In this document: piece by piece, positions 9,571 to 20,004 of the stretch
How the letters are laid out: the number at the start of each line of letters is the position of its first letter
How positions within the stretch are numbered: the first letter of the stretch is position 1
Assembly (NCBI GenBank): GCA_947579605.1
Contig: OX388313.1
Coordinates: 1,302,001 to 1,366,000 of the forward strand
DNA length: 64,000 nt
Source: Athripsodes cinereus
Taxonomy: Eukaryota; Arthropoda; Insecta; Trichoptera; Leptoceridae
Direction: 5' to 3'
Program-made: the position numbers and the translations under genes
The notes under the pieces: generated by a model
The model's database searches: none
The model's input: the letters and a program-made list of their open reading frames with translations, nothing else
What the model was told of the DNA's origin: nothing

Positions 9571-10100
9571 TAGTACGGTTAGCACATAGCGAATATTATT
9601 TGATTGTTTCATATACATGATATGCATTTACCAAATATACAGGTTATTCTCTCCGTGTTATAAGGAAATAAATGATTGAATAGCTGATTCTTTAAATTAT
9701 AAATCACATCCAGATTCTGTTGGCTGGACAAACTTACGAATAAATTTGTTAAAATATTTTAGTGAAGAGCAATTTTCTCAGGTATTCCGAAACACTTTGG
9801 CCTTTACCTCTGTAATTTGTGAGTCTTGTACTTGTATTATATTAAATGACCGCATCATTTAAGTAAATCATTTTTGACTAAATATTTATAAAGTTATTAC
9901 AGAAATGTATACTTATTTTTCAGATTTCAAATTGTACTAAATTGAATAATTGCAATGATTACATAAGTATTTGTTTTTGCATCATTATTTTTTTGTTTTC
10001 AGTATCATAAAGTTTTCATTTTATGTTGTTGCGTTGTTATTTTTTTAATATATATTCATTTCTTTATGAATACACGTTACTAACAAACAAACGGTATTTT
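9571..10100. other. AT-rich sequence; weak microexon-like signal
   Basis: Nothing coding recognised. A CAATTTTCTCAG acceptor-like site near 9781 precedes 37 bases open in two frames and a GTGAGT donor-like site. This alone is too weak to call an exon. Confidence 0.3.
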
Positions 10101-10245
10101 CTTCTTCTTCTTCTCCTTGGGCAATTATTAGTCCAACATGGTGGTGGGGTCTGCCTTTCTTGTTTGGTTACGCCACTTGGTTCTGTTGAGCGCATCCTCA
10201 TGGGAAACATAGTAGTTCTGCATGTCTTGGGTATTTTATTATAAT
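10101..10245 (-). pseudogene. RTE-like LINE 3' end with (GAA)n tail
   Basis: Minus strand reads EDALNRTKWRNQTRKADPTT, the last residues of a common RTE-type LINE protein, followed by a stop and then a (AGA)n tail next to AAAATACC. 5' truncated; only the protein terminus is left. Confidence 0.65.
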
Positions 10246-10604
10246 CAATTTTATCAAAAGGCGGTTGGCCTCTGATACCATCAACTTTAGTTGCTGTTTT
10301 GAGGTATTGTTTATTATTGAATAAAAATATTGAAAAATATATTGAATAAAAGTAAAGAAGACAATGGAGATACTTGGTACAAATTCATGAGAAATAAATA
10401 AAAATTGAACACTTTTTGTATAATACTGTGGTCTCGGGCTAGCTTTCAGAAGCTTCCACTGTCATCAGTAACTTCATAGTACCTACCGTGTTTTTGTTAG
10501 ATTTTGTTAACTTAAATGTTTATTCTCCATAGATTATTTATTAAAAAAGTAAAATAACTTGTTTTACTTTTTATATTTTCTGTTTTGTTGTTATATGGTT
10601 GTTT

Positions 10605-10650
10605 TGTTAAAGGCCTATAGCCGTTTATTGTGTTAAATAAATAAATATCA
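10605..10650 (+). mobile_element. LINE 3' tail (GGCC-GTTTAT type)
   Basis: TTAAAGGCCTATAGCCGTTTAT followed by AATAAATAAAT (split at 20 bases: TTAAAGGCCTATAGCCGTTT, AT) is a short retroposon 3' end also seen at 14362-14434 and, inverted, at 42325-42370. Confidence 0.55.
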
Positions 10651-10679
10651 ACACGCCTAATTATTCTTCTAAGTTGTTC

Positions 10680-10830
10680 TTCACAAATATAGTTGTATAT
10701 TTTATTTTTTCTTCGGTCTTTTCCCCAATCTTAGAAGTTGTAATCTTCGTATAGCCCCTCGTGGATAACCTTGCGCCATCTTCTTCTGTTCTCAGATAGA
10801 TGTACTACATCATAATTTGACGGAGTTATG
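10680..10830 (-). pseudogene. RTE-like LINE 3' end
   Basis: Minus strand reads LSENRRRWRKVIHEGLYEDY, resembling the tryptophan-containing protein end of RTE-like LINEs, then stop and GGGGAAAAGACCGAAGAAAAA. Only the terminus remains. Assignment by motif style. Confidence 0.55.
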
Positions 10831-12570
10831 TCCAGAAGATGAAAATCAACGACAAATCACGGTTCATAGAAGAAGTGAAAACATGCTTAATCAATATTTA
10901 CACAAATCAATAAACATTATAATATGACATCTGCCGTTTACATGTTTTAGTCATAAATTTTACGATGATATAAATAAATAGATGGTAATAAATAAACAAA
11001 TTCTTGTATCACGTATGTATTATAATGATGTTTGCATATTTATGTTATAGCTAGCGGCTATTTCACTGCCCTAAGCTATTTATTAAGCGTCAAATTTGTA
11101 GCTATCAAAGAGTAAATTTGATAATGAATTTCTACGACAGTAAAATAAATGTTTTCGTTTATGTATCGCAATAAAATATTATTTTTATATGTATACCTAC
11201 AAATAATATAAATTTCATATGCATAAAACATCTTAGTGATGATTCCAAATTAAAAGATATTTTTTATTAATACTTTTAAGACCATCTTGTGCCCACGTAT
11301 AAATATTCCTCGATGTAACTGAATCTACAATAATAATATATAATATCATTTCCATAAATGAAATAGAAAATTTTACCCCTTCAGCTCTCCCGACACGTCA
11401 AAGACTATGAATTGCTTCCACTAGTGTTGAACTAAACGTAATTTGGGCTGTCAATTTCCCAAAGAACCGTCTTATTTCTCTTGTATCTTCTATTCATCCA
11501 ATGATGGACAACTTTTCCATTCCAAGTGTATTTGATTTTCATAAAATAGTACCCGAAATCTTTCATGATACCTCGCAAGGTAAAGCAACTGCTATGCAAT
11601 CGAATAGACTCCGGCAATAAATTCTCAACTTCAAATTATATTTTATGCTATTATTGTTTTAAGTGACCGCAAAAATAAAAGTCGAGAGTAAGTTGTTACG
11701 GTGGGTTAGATGGTAAACTAAATAAAGACCTCAGATTATTTTCCAGAACAGATAGTATTAATTTGACGTTCCATATTGTGACATAAGATAAGGTTCTAGC
11801 TAAAATCCATATCAAAACTGTTCTTCCTGGTTTAACCATTTATATAATATAGTATTACATATTAAACAACATATTCACAACTCCGGTACTAGTCTTAGTT
11901 TGTTTTAATGACGAAATTACCACAACAAAAAAAAACAAAACTCTTGACCACTAAACGGTATTATTACATACACTCCACATATTATTGTTTTATTTTTTTT
12001 ACATGCATTCTACACTCAAGTAGCTATTTTCTCTTTTTTAAATTCTCGTGTACCTTTTATTAAATTAAGTCAGCATCGCTTATATAATAATAAGATTACC
12101 TGTGGGTACTCACAATCAGAAAGAGAAAGAGTAGTTTATTGTTCTGGCAAACTTATTTTGAGTATCCCATGTTGAAGTACCAATTAAACAGGGTGACGCT
12201 GTCTTTTCGTAACCTTATAATATTATGATTACGATGTTCTATTCTAAATATTGATTATGATAATGACATGAAAAGGTTGATATTATATAATGTAAAGAAA
12301 GTTCGTATGAAAGTTGAAGGTTTTTTGTATTTGAAACTGAAAATCAATATTACCCGCAGCAAGAATCATGCGATTGTATCGTTGGTCTGCCTATACACAG
12401 TTTAAATTTGTAGAAGCATTCCATTTATTGATTTTTCTTTATCAAATGATGCTTATCAATTTTCAGAACTTCTGTTAAATTTGTAAAAAAAAAGTATAAA
12501 AATCCCGTGACATGATTGAATCATTGAAGGCTAATTTTTTAATGTTTTCTATCTAATGGCATTTTTATTG
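10831..12570. other. AT-rich sequence with one unassigned ORF
   Basis: Low GC and many short A/T runs. Apart from the minus-strand ORF at 11432-11632, no gene, RNA or repeat was recognised. Confidence 0.5.
11432..11632 (-). CDS. unrecognised ORF of higher complexity
   Basis: The stop-bounded minus-strand frame runs from about 11632 to a stop at 11432. It contains LLPESIRLHSSCFTLRGIMK, then DFGYYFMKIKYTWNGKVVHHW and RRYKRNKTVLWEIDSPNYV (each shown in part). Composition is more varied than in neighbouring chance ORFs, with several W, H, R and C residues. There is no good acceptor (weak TTTGAAG near 11633) and no family match I can name. It may be an old gene or transposon relic, a terminal exon, or chance. 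Confidence 0.22.
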   Translation of the reverse strand, partial: EVENLLPESIRLHSSCFTLRGIMKDFGYYFMKIKYTWNGKVVHHWMNRRYKRNKTVLWEIDSPNYV

Positions 12571-12576
12571 CATTAT

Positions 12577-12815
12577 TGTGTAGAACGCCAAACAGATCTA
12601 TCTTTACACACTTCCTTCGCTTCCTCCACATTCATACAGTTTCTCATACACGCACGTCGGTTCATCTTACTCAACACGCGGCCGTCCTTGAGAATTTGAT
12701 CCACGTGATCAAGCCAGGTGGTTCTCGGACGCCCACGCTTCCTCACACCCTTTCTTTCAGACAAGTATAATATCCTCTTTGTCATTCTTACCTCGTTGAA
12801 TTTTTTTAGATGCAT
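12577..12815 (-). pseudogene. LINE-A (RTE-like) C-terminal fragment
   Basis: Minus-strand frame encodes NEVRMTKRILYLSERKGV, RKRGRPRTTWLDHVDQILKD and NRRACMRNCMNVEEAKEVC, almost identical to the 7206 copy, then DRSVWRSTQ. The upstream LRWFGHVE part is lost at a TTTTTTTAGATG junction, and the CTACCCCACTTGGG tail is absent. The coding stretch is well kept. Confidence 0.8.
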
Positions 12816-13069
12816 CTGTTAACAAAAAACTTTTAAACCCCGTGATATAATAATAACACATTATTGATCAAAAGAAAATCATGAGCAATTGGCGAGCTTA
12901 TTGTCGAAGGTCAAATCTTAGAAGGCTAATGTAACCATTTCAGTATCTTAAATAGTATTTTCATTGCACTCTTTTGTAGTTGGATCGGGGGTTGATATTA
13001 TAAACCATTCACGAAAGTCACGAATTTTCCATCAGGCTACTTACCGACTCTATATTATTATTCTAAAAA

Positions 13070-13130
13070 CATCACCCTGCACTGAGACCACAACAGCTTT
13101 TGGCCAAGGCGGTCTCAGCAGGAAAAATGA
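13070..13130. repeat. dispersed repeat shared with 61935-62000
   Basis: TTTTGGCCAAGGCGGTCTCAG then CAGGAAAAATGAAA corresponds, inverted, to CCCGCTGAGATCGCCTTGGCC at about 61973-61993 (cores of 12-16 bases). Probably a LINE coding remnant, but no family could be named. Confidence 0.4.
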
Positions 13131-13496
13131 AAAAGTATGTATGAAGTACCTAATGGTTTCATTACTCTTTTTATGAAATAGTAAAAGTTCTTGTACTACA
13201 ATTTTTTTGTTTATCAGAATATATTTTACTATGATACAGCAAAATCGCTCGAAATTGGATGTAATACGTGTAGAATAATAGTAAAAATACCTATATTAAA
13301 TTCCATAAAACTTAAATTAGTTAATTTATTTATATAGTCATAGGCCAAGGTAAAAAAAAAAACTCTTCTCAATATGTATTGTACACTGTGCTATCTTTTT
13401 ACTCGTATATTGGTATCAAGATTATTAATGACCTAAGAAGTCGAAAGAATGTTATCTTTAGTAGAACGAAACGCTTGCTCCAATTTATCCAATTAT

Positions 13497-13582
13497 GCAA
13501 TTCTACTATTTGTGTATGCAATTCTACCATTTTTGTGTGCAATTCTAGTATTTTTGTACATACAATTCTACAATTTGTGTAC
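13497..13582. repeat. 21-bp minisatellite, four units
   Basis: Units start CAATTCTA at 13498, 13519, 13540 and 13563, followed by a T-rich ATTTNTGTGTA half. On the minus strand they translate to repeated ELHTKxV-like heptads, which explains the long ORFs on both strands here; I do not regard those as genes. Confidence 0.75.
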
Positions 13583-14221
13583 AAATGTTATAAAATGAAA
13601 TGTACTGTACATTTTTCTGAAGATAAAACTGGTCTAATTCTTAAACTACAAGTTGTTATTCTAACTTCCTTACAAAGAATTTTTCTAAATTTTCAACATT
13701 GTGTGAATAATACAGACGTCCTGTTATTTGACATTTATCTTCACTTGCGTAGGCACTATTTTAAAAAATTCATTCATAATAAATAATAGAAGTATGATTT
13801 ATTAATCTCAACATCCTAAGGATATGATTGATTGAGTAATTTTATATTGGATTGGCATCTGACCGATTGTATTAGATTACATCATGTGTTATAATGTCTG
13901 TGTATCATTGGATAGTAGTCATATCAATAAGATGTATGAAAGATATTCATACATTATACGAGTAATATATAGAAACACAATATATCTATACTATTTCCAC
14001 AAATACTTGATACTCGCGCCATGATACAAGTGGTTAGCCTTGTCGAGGATTGCCGATTTATTAATAATTTGCTCATCTGATTTGTATAGGAAATACAATG
14101 TTTCTACTATGTATCTCTTGTACATAATAAAATCTAGACATAATGACATTACACATTTTGAAATATTTCAAATTAAAATTGTCTCCTGAGAATAAAAATT
14201 TGTTGAAGTATTTAGGCTCTG
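13583..14221. other. AT-rich sequence, nothing assigned
   Basis: Contains the end of the minisatellite-driven ORF (to 13786) and otherwise no recognised feature. Confidence 0.45.
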
Positions 14222-14690
14222 TCCAAAGATGTATAGAAAATGACCAGAGAAGAAAAGATCACATCACAAGAAGGAAGGTGGCCGATGCCTTAGTAAAAGG
14301 TCCGCTTCGCCCCCTTTAATGTCACCAAAGAGAAGAAAATTGTGAATAGAATGCCTATAAACCTGATATTTGTAAACCTGTATTGTCAAAGGCCAATGTG
14401 CCGTTTATGATGAATAAATAAATAAAATAAAAATAAATAAGTTGCGATGGTTTGAACATGTGGAGCGAATGAATGATGAAAGGATGACGAAGAGGGTTAT
14501 TTATCTGGAGGAGAGAGTGAAAAAGCGCGGACGTCTGAGAACTACGTGGCTTGACCACGTTTATCAAATTCTCTAGAACTGGCCGCGGGTAATAGGAGGA
14601 AGCGAAAGAGGTAAGGAAAGGTAGACTAATATGGCGTTCCGTTCTCTCTACCTACTCCACTTAGGATACTGTGTGAGATCAACCTCCAGT
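14222..14690 (+). pseudogene. LINE-A 3' end with nested LINE tail
   Basis: Plus strand carries ENDQRRKDHITRRKVADAL (RT C-terminal side), then a nested insertion, then NKLRWFEHVERMNDERM, RGRLRTTWLDHVYQIL and stop. The 3' UTR CGTTCCGTTCTCTCTACCTA then TCCACTTAGGATACTG matches the family tail at 7565-7610. Removing 14362-14434 rejoins the frame at MPINKLRW, as expected from the 7206 copy. Premature stops and changes show an old copy. Confidence 0.75.
14362..14434 (+). mobile_element. nested LINE 3' tail inside LINE-A
   Basis: Contains GTCAAAGGCCAATGTGCCG then TTTATGATGAATAAATAAAT, the same 3' end type as at 10605. It interrupts the LINE-A frame between MPI and NKLRW. A short ATAA-type duplication is possible but too AT-rich to prove. 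Confidence 0.65.
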
Positions 14691-14751
14691 TTATTTATTG
14701 ATAGCTTCCGCCCTCATCGTCGATTGACATAATCAAAAAAGAAAAGTGGCT

Positions 14752-15324
14752 TCACATCGGGATGCTACACAGCAGGCTCTCAGACTCGTCCAGTCCCAAG
14801 TTGAGGAGAAAAGAGTATATCATAGTCTTCGTCATAACAATCCCCTCTGTACCCAGAATGCTCTGTAGTACGGTATTATAGAGTCTTGGCCCGAGAAATG
14901 TGTGGAATCGTCTTACAAATAAAATCGATACTTGTGGCACTGCAAGATTTCCAATTTGTCTCGTATACCTATTTTGTGGAACCATGTCCATAGATTTTAC
15001 ATTTTTATCCACTTCCATCATCAATCTAAGTATATAAATCTGTCTGACATTCAACAGCATAGAATGTTCATACAGTCGTTGGGTTGGGTATGTGTTTTCT
15101 AATTTTAGCGTAACCTTGATTATTAATTTTTGTGCCTTATAAGCTGGATCCAAGATTGTTTTGGCCACTCCACCCCATGCTAATATGGCATAGTTGATCA
15201 CGGAGTAACAGAATGAAAAGTAGATCATCTTAACATGTTGAGGTCCTAAGATCCGTCTAAGTAAATCATGTAAAGAAATACATATACAAAGTAATGTACA
15301 ATAAGTTTGACTTAAAAACTGCAA
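14752..15324 (-). pseudogene. CR1/Daphne-like LINE reverse transcriptase, C-terminal part
   Basis: A 190-codon minus-strand frame. Near its start are LHDLLRRILGP and VKMIYFSFCYSVINYAILAW, then GGVAKT, QKLIIKV and QIYILRLMMEV, followed by LFVRRFHTFLGPRLYN. In CR1/Daphne-type LINEs this is the region after the RT palm, including the Y-I-L-x-W segment and an aliphatic QKKAIR-like helix. The YADD catalytic box, endonuclease and N-terminus are absent. The long uninterrupted frame suggests moderate age. Which clade it belongs to is inferred from motif order. Confidence 0.7.
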
Positions 15325-15690
15325 TAAGTTTAAATATAGGCTAGTTTAAATGAAACAGTTTATAATAAATAACCTATGTACTTTAGTTTGTGTAATGATT
15401 GTGATATTGTATTATAAAAGTTATTTTTATACGTTACGTATATATTATTGTTTCACTCATATGATATGATATTGTTCGCCGACTCACCTGCTGGTGGGAT
15501 GATGTTCTCTAACGGACATTTAAAGCAGGTTCTGTAAACAATCGTAATATTTCTGGTATTTACATACACACCTACCTAACTATACAACAAATACATACAT
15601 TTCTTACGTGATATCACATCATAATATCGTGTCTTTAATAATATTGTTTTTTGTATGTGTCATAATATTTTGTTTTAATGTACTACTACT
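15325..15690. other. AT-rich spacer, nothing assigned
   Basis: No gene or repeat recognised before the SINE-T tail (TACTACTAC run) at about 15680. Confidence 0.5.
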
Positions 15691-15952
15691 ACTATACTAT
15701 ACTATACCATCACGGCATATCCCACAAGTGGGGTAGCCAGCAGATCAGCTGCATGTAAGAAACATGCAAACTGTCCTCTTCGTGCCAATATAAAATCAAG
15801 ACATTCAGGATGGGTGGCAAGCCTCATCGCTGAATTTAAGAAGTAAAATGTCTTAATTTTTTCGAACACCTGCCTTTTACAGGACACTCGAAAACTTACG
15901 CAGAAGAGTGGGAGACCAATTCTTTACCGGGTGCTCCACGGGATAGTGTTTG
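15682..15952 (-). mobile_element. SINE-T, full length
   Basis: Read on the minus strand it starts CCCGTGGAGCACCCGGTAAA, continues through TCCTGTAAAAGGCAGGTGTT, GCTTGCCACCCATCCTGAAT, TTTGCATGTTTCTTACATGC and GGCTACCCCACTTGTGGGAT, and ends ATGGTATAGTATAGTATAGT then (AGT)n. An imperfect duplication (GTTTTAATGTA left, GTTTAATGTA right) flanks it. No A/B boxes of a tRNA type were found. Confidence 0.8.
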
Positions 15953-16077
15953 TTTAATGTAATATGTTCCATATATTTTTTGGGTATTTATTACAAAATA
16001 CTTATTATTATCTACAATTGTACGACGAGGTATAATTTATTGATTATTGCACAACGGTCATCATTTCTGTCGGTCCC

Positions 16078-16420
16078 TCAATCCTGAGGATCGTGACCAT
16101 CATGCCTCGTTCTGTAGACCATCTGTCTCCATGTTGAGCGATCCTCTGCCATGTGTAAGGCCCCGTGAAGTGAGCTCTGTGTGGCCTCCTTAATTTGGTC
16201 GCTCCATCTTATTGGCACTCTGCCCCTTCCCCTCCTCCCTTCTACAACCCCAGTCATAATCACTTTTTCTAGGTTGTCATGCTCTCTTCTTGCAATGTGC
16301 CCGAAATATCGCAAAGCGCGCTGACTGCAAATCGTTGAGAGTCGCGCCGAAATGTTTAACTCCCTGAGGATGGACTCATTGGTCCTGTGTTCGGTCCAAT
16401 GCACTCGGAGCACAACGGTA
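16078..16420 (-). pseudogene. LINE-C (RTE-like) C-terminal fragment, frame intact
   Basis: Minus-strand frame ending at 16078 encodes VLRVHWTEHRTNESILREL, then RLSTICSQRALRYFGHIARR, VVEGRRGRGRVPIRWSDQIK and MAEDRSTWRQMVYRTRHDG. This is the terminal domain of an RTE-like LINE protein (FGHI-R and RG-RWSD motifs). The frame is clean to its stop, so the copy is fairly young, but 5' truncated where it meets the head-to-head Jockey-like fragment near 16420. The residues upstream of VLRVH in the long frame belong to that neighbour. Confidence 0.8.
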
Positions 16421-17157
16421 AAGAAATGTATTTTAGTTTTAAAAACAGGGAAAAAAATCAACTACCAGCCTACGAAGACATATTTCACCCACCTCATAAA
16501 AGGCTCAAATCCCGAAAACCTATATGGACCATCAATTCTGGGGAATTCAGCGATGAGGCTTGCCATCCATCCTGAATGTCTTGATTTTATATTGGCACGA
16601 AGAGGACAGTTTGCATGTTTCTTACATGCAGCTGATCTGCTGGCTACCCCACTTGTGGGATATGCCGTGATGGTATAGTAGTAGTAGTAGTAATTCTGGG
16701 GAACTTAACATTAAAAATAAATGAAAGGAAAGATTGATCACAAGGGACACTACAAATAAACACCTGGTAGTGGACTCCACAATTCAGGTACCTGGTTTTG
16801 ATCTACCGAGAAAGGTTTGGGTACAGCAAAATAGAGTGAGGACAGAACATGGATGCTGTAACTACTTGCTCTGGAGGTGGGGAAAAAGAGATTCCCCTAA
16901 TTGTGAAGTGGAATGTAATGAATGTGGAGATGTGCAGACGGTGAGACACATAGTGCAGAACTGCCATCTCAAAAAAATCAGCAGAGATCTGCAGGACATC
17001 CATAAAGCAGGACCGGATGCGGTGAACTGGCTTTTCTTTTAAATATATTGTAAAATAAGTAACAGTATATCTGATAAAGTAAAGTGCACATAATCGTGAG
17101 AGTTTAAAATAAAATAACACGATTAGTGATTAACTTAATAACAAATAAATAAATAAA
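16420..17157 (+). pseudogene. Jockey-like LINE C-terminal region
   Basis: Plus strand encodes PAYEDIFHPPHKRLKSRKPI, is interrupted by a SINE-T insertion, then resumes ERLITRDTTNKHLVVD, QVPGFDLPRKVWVQQNRVRT, LLWRWGKRDSPNCE and ECGDVQTVRHIVQNC, ending HKAGPDAVNWLFF and stop. The C-x-C-G...H-I-x-x-C zinc-knuckle-like end with PGFDLPRK is typical of Jockey-type RT proteins. The tail is (AATA)n at 17138-17157. In-frame stop near 16720 and the insertion mean it is inactive. Confidence 0.8.
16546..16691 (+). mobile_element. SINE-T, 5'-truncated, with 12-bp target duplication
   Basis: Perfect duplication AATTCTGGGGAA at 16534-16545 and 16692-16703 flanks 146 bp that start within SINE-T (TTCAGCGATGAGGCTTGCCA) and end ATGCCGTGATGGTATAGTAG then (TAG)n. 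It interrupts the Jockey-like frame. The 5' truncation, simple tail and duplication are the marks of target-primed reverse transcription. Confidence 0.9.
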
Positions 17158-17429
17158 CTTTCCAAAATTATGTGAATTGCGGCACGTCTGTGAAATTTCT
17201 CACAAGTATGACAATGGTAAAAATACATTTAATATTACCAAAGATCAAGTTCAATAGCAAGCAAACAGTAAATTTGTTACTATTATTATTATAAAAACTT
17301 AATAAATGAAATGAAAAGAACAGCGACACCTGTCAAGTCATTGAGCTGTGAAATTATATCGCAACAATAAAAATATTATCAGTGATGGTGAATTAAAGTA
17401 AGACATAATTATATCTTGGTTGAAGATAG

Positions 17430-17615
17430 TATTGTCCAGGTGATGGAAAACAGTGGACTCGTGTTGCTCGAAATCGGAAAGAGTGGAAGAGTTTTGAAGA
17501 GACCTCTACCCAGCCGTAGAAATAAGAAGGCTAGCAGATAGTATATAAGTAAATCTGCTCCAGTATACTGGCTACCCCATTTGTGGTAGATACCGTGATT
17601 ATTATTACTATTATT
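17430..17615 (+). pseudogene. RTE-like LINE end carrying the SINE-T tail
   Basis: Plus strand reads GDGKQWTRVARNRKEWKSFE then ETSTQP and stop at about 17514, the W-R-x-x-x-x-R-x-x-W style terminus of RTE-like LINE proteins. About 55 bases on, the 3' UTR contains ACTGGCTACCCCATTTGTGG then TAGATACCGTGATTATTATT, i.e. the SINE-T 3' end with a (TTA)n tail. This makes the LINE family the likely partner that mobilises SINE-T. Confidence 0.7.
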
Positions 17616-18339
17616 GGACAACATTAAAGTGTCGTTTACGTGCCAAAGCACCATAAGAACACTGTTCATCAATTATTGCATCAATTCTAAGATATTACAT
17701 CCACGTCATAATATAAATAAATAAACAGATATTGTAGATAGAAAAATATCTGTTCCGTGACATTCCTGGAATATAACATGTCTCCAGAGTTTAATGTGAT
17801 CTTTCCAGCGTAGTGTAAAAAGCAGGTATTCGTAAAATAGCATAAACAAAACATTAAATATTTTCAAATGACCGTATCTGGTGGAAGTCCATGTTTAATT
17901 AGTTGAAATGAAACACTTGCATAGTACTTCGTTCAAAACTTATTAGGTACATTTGAAATCTTCTATTTAACGATATCTTTGTCACTCATCATAGATGTCT
18001 TTTTATGACGTTTTCATCTATGTAGCTGTGTTGACGCGGCTATTTGCGAAAGTCAAAAGTAAACAAATCACTAGACCTAATTATTGTTTGTTAATGTTTT
18101 TTGCATACTACAAGTATATAGTTATAATATGTTGTGTATCTACTGATAATATTATATTGAATTTAGACTTGACATGTAGTTGGTTATCTGTCTCGTACAT
18201 TAGTAGATATTACTAACATGCTTATTTGAATGTAATGAGTGTTGCAATTGCAAATAAACTGTACTTTTATCAGTGGTAATGTTTCGTGTGGGAAAGATTT
18301 CGAAGTGTATTAACATAATATATATGTGAACAATTGACA
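17616..18339. other. AT-rich sequence, nothing assigned
   Basis: A 73-codon ORF at 17995-18216 lacks motifs. No repeat recognised. Confidence 0.45.
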
Positions 18340-18505
18340 CAGATCGAGTTAGTTCCAAACTAAGATTAATAAATCATGTAGTATGGGTAGGGGTACTTTA
18401 CTTACGCAACGACAACGATACAGAATTATACAATGCATCAAACACATATACACGTAACAACGTCCAGGCCCAAAACAATTTGAAAAAGAGCATTCTTCAT
18501 TACAA
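18340..18505 (-). mobile_element. tRNA-derived SINE, family 1, 3' part
   Basis: Inverse of ACAGATCGAGTTAGTTCCAA, then ACATATACACGTAACAACGT and CAATTTGAAAAAGAGCATTC, matching the 61690 copy in order. The tRNA-like head is missing, so it is 5' truncated. Confidence 0.75.
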
Positions 18506-19224
18506 AAAATAGTTATTTCTCGTTATCATAAAACGGCGTATTGTGAACGAGGAACGTTTTCATCATTCAAATACTGGTTCTTAAGAACTCTTCTATGATT
18601 TTCGGTCTCGAGCAATATAAACTTGTTTTTTAACTATTATTAATTCGTTCACGAATCAAGTAGATCAAATTCTGAAGAATAATTCTGTTGATTAAGAAAA
18701 ATATTGAACACTCGCTGAATAGGTGAGAAATATTGATTCCATCAACAGAATTTCAAACGAATTTAAAGAGTGTTAGTATGCCTTTGTGAATTTTGCAAAA
18801 TAAATTAATACATTCATAGAAATACACATAAAATTGTTCAACATACAGATAAAATTGTCCAACAGACATGACGATAAAACATGATAATTTACTTGTTGTA
18901 CAAGAATTACATACCAACAACATTGATTTCAACACCTTAATTATATTGTGTACATAAGTGTATGGTACGTAAGTATAATGAATGCTAGTTAATCTTTGGA
19001 TCTATCTCTTTAGAGCAATGATTTCCAAAGTGGTTGAAAACATCAAGAATTTTACATAATAATGATGGAGTGAACGCAAATGATGGGGATGCGTGAGATG
19101 ACAATAGGGGCTTACATGAATGGTTTTGTAATATATTTGCTCTAACGAGTCGCAAAAAAATTCAGAGCAAACTCTCACTGATTAAATGTATCTAAAATCA
19201 GCAGTGCATTAGACAAAAAGAGGT
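18506..19224. other. AT-rich sequence, nothing firm
   Basis: GCAATGATTTCCAAAGTGGTT near 19014 resembles an hAT terminus but no partner end was found. Otherwise no features. Confidence 0.4.
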
Positions 19225-19612
19225 TTCAAAATTCCTCCTTCACCTTCGTTGCAGAATTCAGCCAATCGTTTTTTCCTTGAAATTAAACATGAAGGAACTT
19301 GGTGGTGGTTGAAATATTGGTGGGTCATAATTCACTCGATTGCAGGTGTTTTGCCGTGAAATCAATCAAAAACAAACTTGACGGATGTTGAAAAAGTGGT
19401 GAGTCATAATTCACTTGATTGCGGGTGTTTTGTGTGAAATCAAACAAAAAGAGACCTAGTGGTAGTTGAAATAGTGAAATAGTGGTAGATCAAAATTCCC
19501 ACTATCACGGGGGTTTTGCCGTGAAATAAAATAAAAGAATCTTGGTGGGTGTTGAAATAGCGGTGGGTCATAATTCACTCGATTGCAAGTGTTTTGCCGT
19601 GAAATTAAACTT
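19225..19612. repeat. minisatellite, about 80-bp unit, 4-5 copies
   Basis: GTTTTGCCGTGAAAT or a variant recurs near 19349, 19428, 19513 and 19594 (about 79-86 bases apart), with an earlier CCTTGAAATTAAAC near 19276. Between are GGTGGGTCATAATTCACTCG and TTGAAATANNGGTGG blocks. Units diverge and the third carries a short internal duplication (GAAATAGTGAAATAGTGG). Non-coding. Confidence 0.8.
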
Positions 19613-20004
19613 AGAACTTAGTGGAAACAATAAAATTTTTCGGAGGAAATTAAGGTTCTGTTCAAAACAGATTTAATAGCTAGTGGTCTATAATCTTTAA
19701 GACAAAAAATGTTTGGGAACAGCTTAAATGTATGAAGAAGAACCTACCTATGTGCTATATTTGATCATATGATTATGCTTACCTACTAAAGTAATGAAGA
19801 TTAAAGCGTAGTGCATATAGAAAACTAGTGGTCCACATTCATTCATTCAATAGTTCGCTTATATAAACACCACCATTCATCTGTCGAAATATGTATTTAA
19901 ATTAAAACTAAACATGCTTCTTTTTTGCGAATTAAGTTCATTTATAAATACAAATCATTTATATTCCTTACTAATCGAGCAAATGTCTCTCTATCTATTC
20001 CCTC
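19613..20004. other. AT-rich spacer, nothing assigned
   Basis: No gene or repeat recognised between the minisatellite and LINE-A tail. Confidence 0.5.

Noticed and set aside
9781..9825. 37-base microexon
   Set aside because: Good-looking splice sites but no neighbouring exon in compatible phase was found.
13379..13786. 135-codon plus-strand ORF and an overlapping 61-codon minus-strand ORF
   Set aside because: Both are kept open by the 21-bp minisatellite at 13497-13582; the period is a multiple of three.
19014..19180. hAT element starting CAATGATTTCCAAAGTGG
   Set aside because: No matching opposite end or 8-bp duplication could be found.
19225..19612. CRISPR-like array
   Set aside because: Long, diverged tandem units without distinct repeats and spacers, in an animal-type genome.
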